Shown here: positions 6,951 to 12,298 of the stretch, one piece after another
How positions within the stretch are numbered: position 1 is the stretch's first letter
Layout: every line of letters begins with the position of its first letter
DNA from: Phoronis ovalis
Taxonomy: Eukaryota > Phoronida > Phoronidae
Direction: 5' to 3'
DNA length: 12,298 nt
Assembly (NCBI GenBank): GCA_028565635.1
Contig: JAOXYB010046269.1
Location: 1 to 12,298 of the forward strand
Program-made: the position numbers and the translations under genes
Notes under the pieces: generated by a model
Seen by the model: the letters and a program-made list of their open reading frames with translations, nothing else
The model's database searches: none
What the model was told of the DNA's origin: nothing

Positions 6951-9447
6951 CAATGTCTCATTCCCTTTATTACCAACATTTATTTAATAAAACAAGCAAA
7001 GGACTAATCAGTTGACATTTGGATAATTACTTATTAAGTATTTTATCAAAGTCAATGCAGAGTTTTAAATATCAAAGTAAAAGGTGACAACAGGGCGTGA
7101 CGCTTTGGAGCCGCCTGGTCTGTTTTTATCATTGTTCGATATTATAAAATTTCATTACTGTTTAAAATTTACTTATTTAATCATCATTTCATAATTTTTC
7201 TTTGGTCACTAGGGAATATAACACATTTACAATTCTGCTGATTTTATAATCTCTAAAAATAATCAACATAGAACAAAAGTAAAGTTATGTGGTTGCGTAT
7301 GGATTCAGTATCCCTCTGGATCTTAGGCTAAAGTGACCACCGGATATGCAACTAGCCGCAAAATCAGGTGTTTGAAATAGGAATATAGCTCTCTGTATTT
7401 GTTCACTGTCTTAAAAAAAGGCTAACTGTCCGAATATCTGGTACAAATAGGATTTTAAAAAATAGTGTCATAGAGTGGCATTTCTTTACACTGGCATTTT
7501 AATATATTTATATTGTGATTTTGATTACATTGAAAAGTATTTGCTACAGGCAGGGATCAAACCGTAAATAACGAAAATTTTAATTAATTTGTAAAAATGC
7601 GGAATCTAAACTTCAGATGTAGAAATCCAATTTATTAATTTCAGACAGATTAACAAATCAATTCTGAGGTTTCAATTTTGTAATCTCGGACAGAATGAAT
7701 TCTATGTCTAGAACTATTCGTTTTATAAACTAAATAAAATGTTCAAAAAGCCCTACACCTGTATAAATATTGTATAAGAATTATTTTCAACGTTTCATCA
7801 GGTAGCAAACGTTTTTACACGTTTTATAGAAATAGTAGAAGTAGAAATAATTGCACATTATATATTGACCCTAAGAAGAGTAATAATTTGTATTGAAATT
7901 CTCCAAACAGATTGCAAACTTCATAATTGGCCTTGATTGTTCAGTATTTCTTTATTACCGTACAATCCTTTTCCTGTTAATTTCCATTTATTAGATACTC
8001 TCATATTAGAGAACGCCAATTTTACAAAGATATTTCTTTTGAAGAAATTCGCATATTATATAGTGAGCACTACAAAACGGTTGTATTGATCTTGAAATCA
8101 ATTTATTAAAATATCGCTTGATTGCATGTATTTCGTAAAAATACGCACAGTCTTTTTTCTGTTCTGAATTTCCATAATAAGATAAGATTTATATTTAAGA
8201 AGATTCCATTTTTTTTAAAAAGGATATATAAACAATAGAAAATGTAATTTTGAATACTGCACTGAAACTACGCAGTGTAGTCATATTTAGACAATTCCTC
8301 TTTGTACACGAATCCCTTTGGACAAATAAGCTTACATAAGAATACGACCCACTCGCAATGGTTCTTAGGTAAAAAGCATTCCATAATTAAAACACGGGAG
8401 CATAATTTTAAAGTTATTTGAAAAAAAAGTAGCAACAATGTTTACAAAATATCTGCGAATATGTGATAGCATGTAAATGTCAAAAAATATTTGAAACAAA
8501 GAAACTTACCTACAAATGCCCAACTTCCTAGCTAAGGTGTAAAATCAAAGAAAAAATCTCGATTCTTCAAATGTGAGAAAATCTATTTACCGTATTAAGT
8601 ATTCTTAAATGCTGTCAAACGCAAAGACTATTCTAACGTTCTTATTGGTGCTGGGTAGTATCTATATTTGCATCAGTGTTTCGACAAGCTTTTATTTGAT
8701 TCGTAGCGTCACCCTGAACTTCCGACATCACATGCTTGTTAGCACATACATGTAGACATGAACAGTAATTGATAATTGAATTGATAAACGGTTTTAATTA
8801 AAAATGACACAGGAACAAAATCCGGAGTTTCATTTTATTTGAATTTATGATACATTTACTGCTCCAGTTTTAATGTACGAGGATTATGTTTTGTTGTTTT
8901 TAGTTTCATATTTTCTATTATCTCTCGTAAAATGAACTTTTGTGATGGGAAGCAAGACTACGTCAGCAGGAGATAATGTTAGCTTTCAAAAAATGAAGTG
9001 GGGACTAAATTTGCCGTTTTTATGCAAATCTGTGATTTTTTAATGTTATATCTATCTATTATGAACACGTTTTTGTTAACATCTTGATATTTGATGAGCT
9101 TTCATTGCACTCCCTGTGTTCGTTTTAGTGCAAAGTACGTTGAAATAAAACATTGAGTGGCATTTTACACGAAGTTTCTAATTACACATTGTAAAATTCA
9201 AAATAATAATAAAATGTAAAACATGTAAATCAACGAATTCCAAAACATAACAATAGATTGTAGAGTTTGTATTTTTTTAAATTACTCTCGTAGTCGTGAG
9301 GTTTGTATGATGGATAACGTAGCACAAAAGAGCAATTATACATAATATACATAGTTAGGGGCAACTTCAATTCTATCATGAGTGCCCTTCAAAAGACAAT
9401 AGTCTGCAGACTCGTTGCTGACGGTAATAATGATAGATATCCACTCC
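6951..9447. other. A+T-rich non-coding stretch
   Basis: I find no reading frame, RNA gene or clear repeat. A strong donor-like sequence on the minus strand, TTTGTAG followed by GTAAGT (8516-8504), is the only notable signal. It could end an upstream non-coding exon of the precursor gene. Confidence 0.4.
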
Positions 9448-9469
9448 CTCATCATGATCCAGTGATGAG
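9448..9469. repeat. Small perfect hairpin
   Basis: CTCATCA (9448-9454) and TGATGAG (9463-9469) form a 7-bp stem with an 8-base loop. Isolated and probably incidental. Confidence 0.25.
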
Positions 9470-10628
9470 ATCTTAAATGTAATCAATGTTAATAAAAAAT
9501 GTAAATATCAAAAGATTTTCGTCATTTTATACTTATCTGCAATTTATTAATCACAATTATTTATAATAATCATTCACATGTATACCAAAAGTTCAAATAT
9601 ACATACAAAATGTCACAGACGACAATACATACTCTACAAAAGCATTATACGGTAACAATGAAAGCAAAAACAAATGCGTTAAATTACGGGTTAATTACGT
9701 AGTCACGTGCCTGAGTATACTTCAAAAACGGCAACTATCTTATAGAAATGGTAAATCGGTGAGATTTTAAAATATTAATAAGACTTTAAAATAAACAAGA
9801 TAAATGCATATCACAACGTCATGACAAAGAATAAAAACGAATAAATGCTTTAAATTCCTAAGCAATAACCCTTAACGGGCAAAGTCCCCCGCAAAGCTCA
9901 ACAGACAAATGAACCGAGTGATCTTTCACTTGATGACCGAACAACGTAAAGAAGATAGGTTTTGCGAACCTTCCCCCACAATATTACGTTCGAACTATTG
10001 ATTTCCTAATTTCGAACTGAAGAACGTCAATATAACACAATAAAGATGAGTTAAATAGCATTAGATGTACTATTAAGTAGCAAATAAAATTCATGTAGGT
10101 TAGTTAATATTAAAATGAGTAGCTTAAGAATTGGAAAATTACATGATTACAGTGAGATAAATGACACACTTGTTTCACTTGGCACAGTAGGTGTAAATTA
10201 ACATAATTTTAATTCCTTATGAGACAAAGTTTCTTTTTACTTCCTTGTATACTGTTGCATAAATAGCTCAACCATGTGTGATCAAAAACAATACAATGAG
10301 GGGTTTGCTTTGGTTACAAAATATTGACATTTAAATTTCTAAATAAAAAATCTAAAAATAAGAAATAATTGTTTTTGCACGATTTATGTACACTTCTCAT
10401 ACACTCAACATAAATAAACCGTTCATGACAGATTTTGATTAATAACCTCTCAAGAGAGTTATTTCCCACTTTGTAATAATTACTTTTTAATTATGTTTTG
10501 TTGACGCCAATTAAAAATGTTTACATCTCCATAATAAAAGCATAATCATAATTTTAAACAAACTATAGTGCATGAAGAAGCGGTTATATAGTGGGGGATG
10601 TCTTCTCCACCTTCCAACGCAGGTAATA
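9470..10628. other. A+T-rich non-coding stretch
   Basis: No supported gene. Minor items are a 7-bp inverted repeat AACGTAA / TTACGTT (9943-9949, 9984-9990) and an E-box CACGTG near 9703. Confidence 0.4.
10441..10463. repeat. Small hairpin
   Basis: AATAA-c-CTCT pairs with AGAG-TTATT around a CAAG loop, giving nine base pairs with one bulged base. No transcript context is visible. Confidence 0.35.
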
Positions 10629-10710
10629 AATCATGCAACCTAACAGATAGCTGATCTACCTAAACAATAGAAATCCATGCAACCTTTTAACCTTGATTAA
10701 AGCAACCTAT
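10629..10710 (+). repeat. Short direct repeats beside the 344-bp element
   Basis: ATGCAACCT-type words recur three times: in AATCATGCAACCT near 10629, in AATCCATGCAACCT near 10670, and as AAAGCAACCT near 10700. They lie just outside the left edge of the neighbouring element. Confidence 0.35.
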
Positions 10711-10724
10711 TTGTACCCTATTCT

Positions 10725-11068
10725 CCTGGGGGGGGGGGGGCCCACTCAGTTATAAAGTAAAAATATATGCTCATGCCAATTATGTGGAAAAAAAATCCTA
10801 CAAGATGGACACGAAAAAGCTCCTCTAAACAAGATTTCCCTCAAAAGTGGTAACCTATCCAAGACTAAAATTTTTCAAAAAGAAAAAAAACGCGAAATAT
10901 TTTTCGCCGTGTAAACATCGAAGACCAAGGTAAACAAATTAGCCTTTTTGCTCAAAATTGCTGATTTTCATACTCTAGCATCACATGATTCATCCTCACA
11001 AATGGGAACTTTTCATGTGATTTTGGTAATGGGCATCAGTACCCACTTTTTATCTGAGTGCCCCCAGG
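10725..11068. mobile_element. 344-bp MITE-like element with G-rich terminal inverted repeats
   Basis: The left end, CCT followed by 13 G then CCCACTCAG (10725-10749), mirrors the right end CTGAGTGCCCCCAGG (11054-11068). Imperfect similarity continues inward for about 45 bp in total: TTATAAAGT ... CTCATGCCAATTA on the left against ATAAAAAGT ... TGATGCCCATTA read inward from the right. The interior is A+T-rich with no reading frame, so it would be mobilised in trans. I see no clear target-site duplication, and G-run length variation may have blurred the left boundary. Confidence 0.6.
10728..10740 (+). repeat. G13 homopolymer
   Basis: Thirteen consecutive G bases followed by CCC sit inside the left terminal repeat of the 344-bp element. 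The right end has only five C, so the run has probably expanded by slippage or is a sequencing-length error. Confidence 0.9.
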
Positions 11069-11509
11069 CATGTTATGTTTCTTTTGAATAACAAAATTTA
11101 TTTAGTTATAAACCATTTAAAAATGACATAATGACTAAGAAAACTGAAATAAAATACTAATATCTCAATTATGAATGACCACAAAATTGGTAACTAAGCC
11201 TACGCTTACTTTATAATAGATATGTGAATATCTGCCACATTATTTTCTAATTCTCAAAGCTGGCAGATACTTTGGTAGTTCATCTATTTTACACAAACAG
11301 TAGTACACAATAAAACACACACTACATACTGTACTTACATTTTATAAATATTACAATTGTATATAATGTTACAATACTATAAAACCATCCTTTGTAAAAG
11401 TTAATAAGTTAATAAATGTCAGTGTGCAATATAATTTACATCAGGCTTATTATCTGCAGTAATTTTGTAAAAGAATCTTTTTGAAGATTTGTTGTGGTTT
11501 CATGTTTGC
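11069..11509. other. Non-coding stretch between the 344-bp element and the probable 3' UTR
   Basis: A+T-rich with no reading frame. It holds a minus-strand AATAAA at 11102-11097 that could serve as a distal poly(A) signal for the right-edge gene. Confidence 0.35.
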
Positions 11510-12072
11510 ATAAGCACCAACATTTTATATTTTTATTTCCTAGCATAAAGCTATATCCATTTCATGTATTTAGTTACTTTAATTCAGTTTATTATCTATT
11601 CATAGTTTGCATTGTTAAATTCTGCTGATTTTGTTCAGTCAAGTCTGGTTTGACTAATTGCAAAATACAGATTTAGATCCATTCAATGGAAACTGAGATA
11701 AACTGAAGCCCACTATTATTCCACAAGCATGAACCGTAATATTCAGCAATTCACTCTGCACAATCTATAATAATATTACACATAACTGTATGGCACAACA
11801 GGTAAGAGTTTCAAAAATCTGTGATGAAAACCTACTCTATGCACCAATCATTTTTTCATAATTTTTTGTGAGAAAGAAAAAAGAAAAGCTTTGTTCTTGC
11901 AATCCTTTGCCTAGTTATGCAAACATGACCCACACAAAAAGTTCATAACAATGAAACATTTTGCAGCTTAAAGACAGTTATCTGTATAATAAAGAGCAAA
12001 TATAGTATGCTTTCATAATTCTTTCACTCTCTCCATCAGTCCTGAATGTAGCTGTTTGACAAACATTACTGC
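11510..12072 (-). other. Likely 3' untranslated region with poly(A) signals for the right-edge gene
   Basis: Downstream of the stop at 12073, the minus strand shows AATAAA at 11593-11588 and again at 11537-11532. The second is followed by a GU-rich stretch (TGTTGGTGCTT, about 11525-11510), as expected for a cleavage and polyadenylation site. No longer open frame competes here. A further minus-strand AATAAA at 11102-11097 is a possible distal site. A small hairpin (AGTCAA / TTGACT, 11637-11655) lies just upstream of the first signal. Confidence 0.4.
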
Positions 12073-12171
12073 TCAGTTAGTATCACTGCTTGTACTAGCT
12101 CTTGGTGATTTGTCACCATGGTCTGTATGACTCTTAGCATCATCCCGAAACGATAAATTTTGTGTCTCAAT
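12073..12171 (-). CDS. Probable last coding exon of an unidentified gene (partial, continues past the window)
   Basis: On the minus strand, an acceptor (tttattttcag, AG ending at 12172) is followed directly by an open frame of 32 codons and a TGA stop at 12073. The tail is hydrophilic and rich in Ser, Thr and Asp. It begins IETQNLSFRDDAKSH, ends SPRASTSSDTN, and has no membrane segment or Cys. It reads like the disordered C-terminus of a larger protein, with the rest encoded beyond 12298. The neighbouring frame, shifted by one base, is also open through the exon (34 codons to a TAA). That frame gives a more hydrophobic peptide and I consider it less likely, but the exon phase cannot be fixed without the upstream exon. 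No product name can be supported. Confidence 0.45.
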   Translation of the reverse strand: METQNLSFRDDAKSHTDHGDKSPRASTSSDTN

Positions 12172-12298
12172 CTGAAAATAAATGATAAATATATGTGATA
12201 TATGCAAAAAGTGAAATTGCAGTCAAATACAGGAAGTTTCGGATAAATAAAAGGACTGTAAACATTTTGAAAATCTTTTTATTGGTATTTATGAGTAT

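Overview
The window looks like a gene-poor stretch of an animal nuclear genome. It is strongly A+T-rich, has no bacterial-style packed genes, shows intron acceptor signals, and carries non-autonomous transposon-like inverted-repeat elements. The one convincing complete gene encodes a small secreted peptide precursor with an amidation and dibasic cleavage site, which implies a metazoan. A marine invertebrate, perhaps a mollusc or other lophotrochozoan, is my best guess. That guess rests on overall impression, not on a diagnostic gene.

Layout. Positions 1-957 hold no recognisable gene. Positions 958-1995 hold a 906-bp inverted-repeat element (1090-1995) with near-identical ends and a nested perfect 50-bp hairpin, with a smaller inverted repeat abutting its left edge. 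Positions 2200-2480 hold another small inverted repeat and a locally CpG-rich patch. On the minus strand at 4062-4370 is a 102-residue peptide-hormone-like precursor: a signal peptide, a four-cysteine peptide ending in RFRF-Gly-Lys-Arg, and a C-terminal propeptide. A good 3' splice site sits 3 bases upstream of its ATG, so the gene probably has a non-coding first exon further right. Positions 5000-8500 are non-coding, with degenerate repeats at 6018-6525 and a clear run of about 40-bp degenerate tandem repeats at 6723-6950. Positions 10725-11068 form a second MITE-like element whose ends are G-rich (a run of 13 G on the left). At the right edge, on the minus strand, 12073-12171 looks like the last coding exon of a larger gene that continues past the window; its probable 3' untranslated region and poly(A) signals lie at about 11510-12072.

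How the parts relate. The two minus-strand genes are separate units about 8 kb apart, and nothing in the sequence links them functionally. The most interesting item is the four-Cys RFRFamide-type precursor, whose cysteine spacing (C-x3-C-x8-C-x-C) I cannot place in a named neuropeptide family. The other notable signals are transposon-derived foldback structures, one of which repeats a motif resembling the CTCF consensus.
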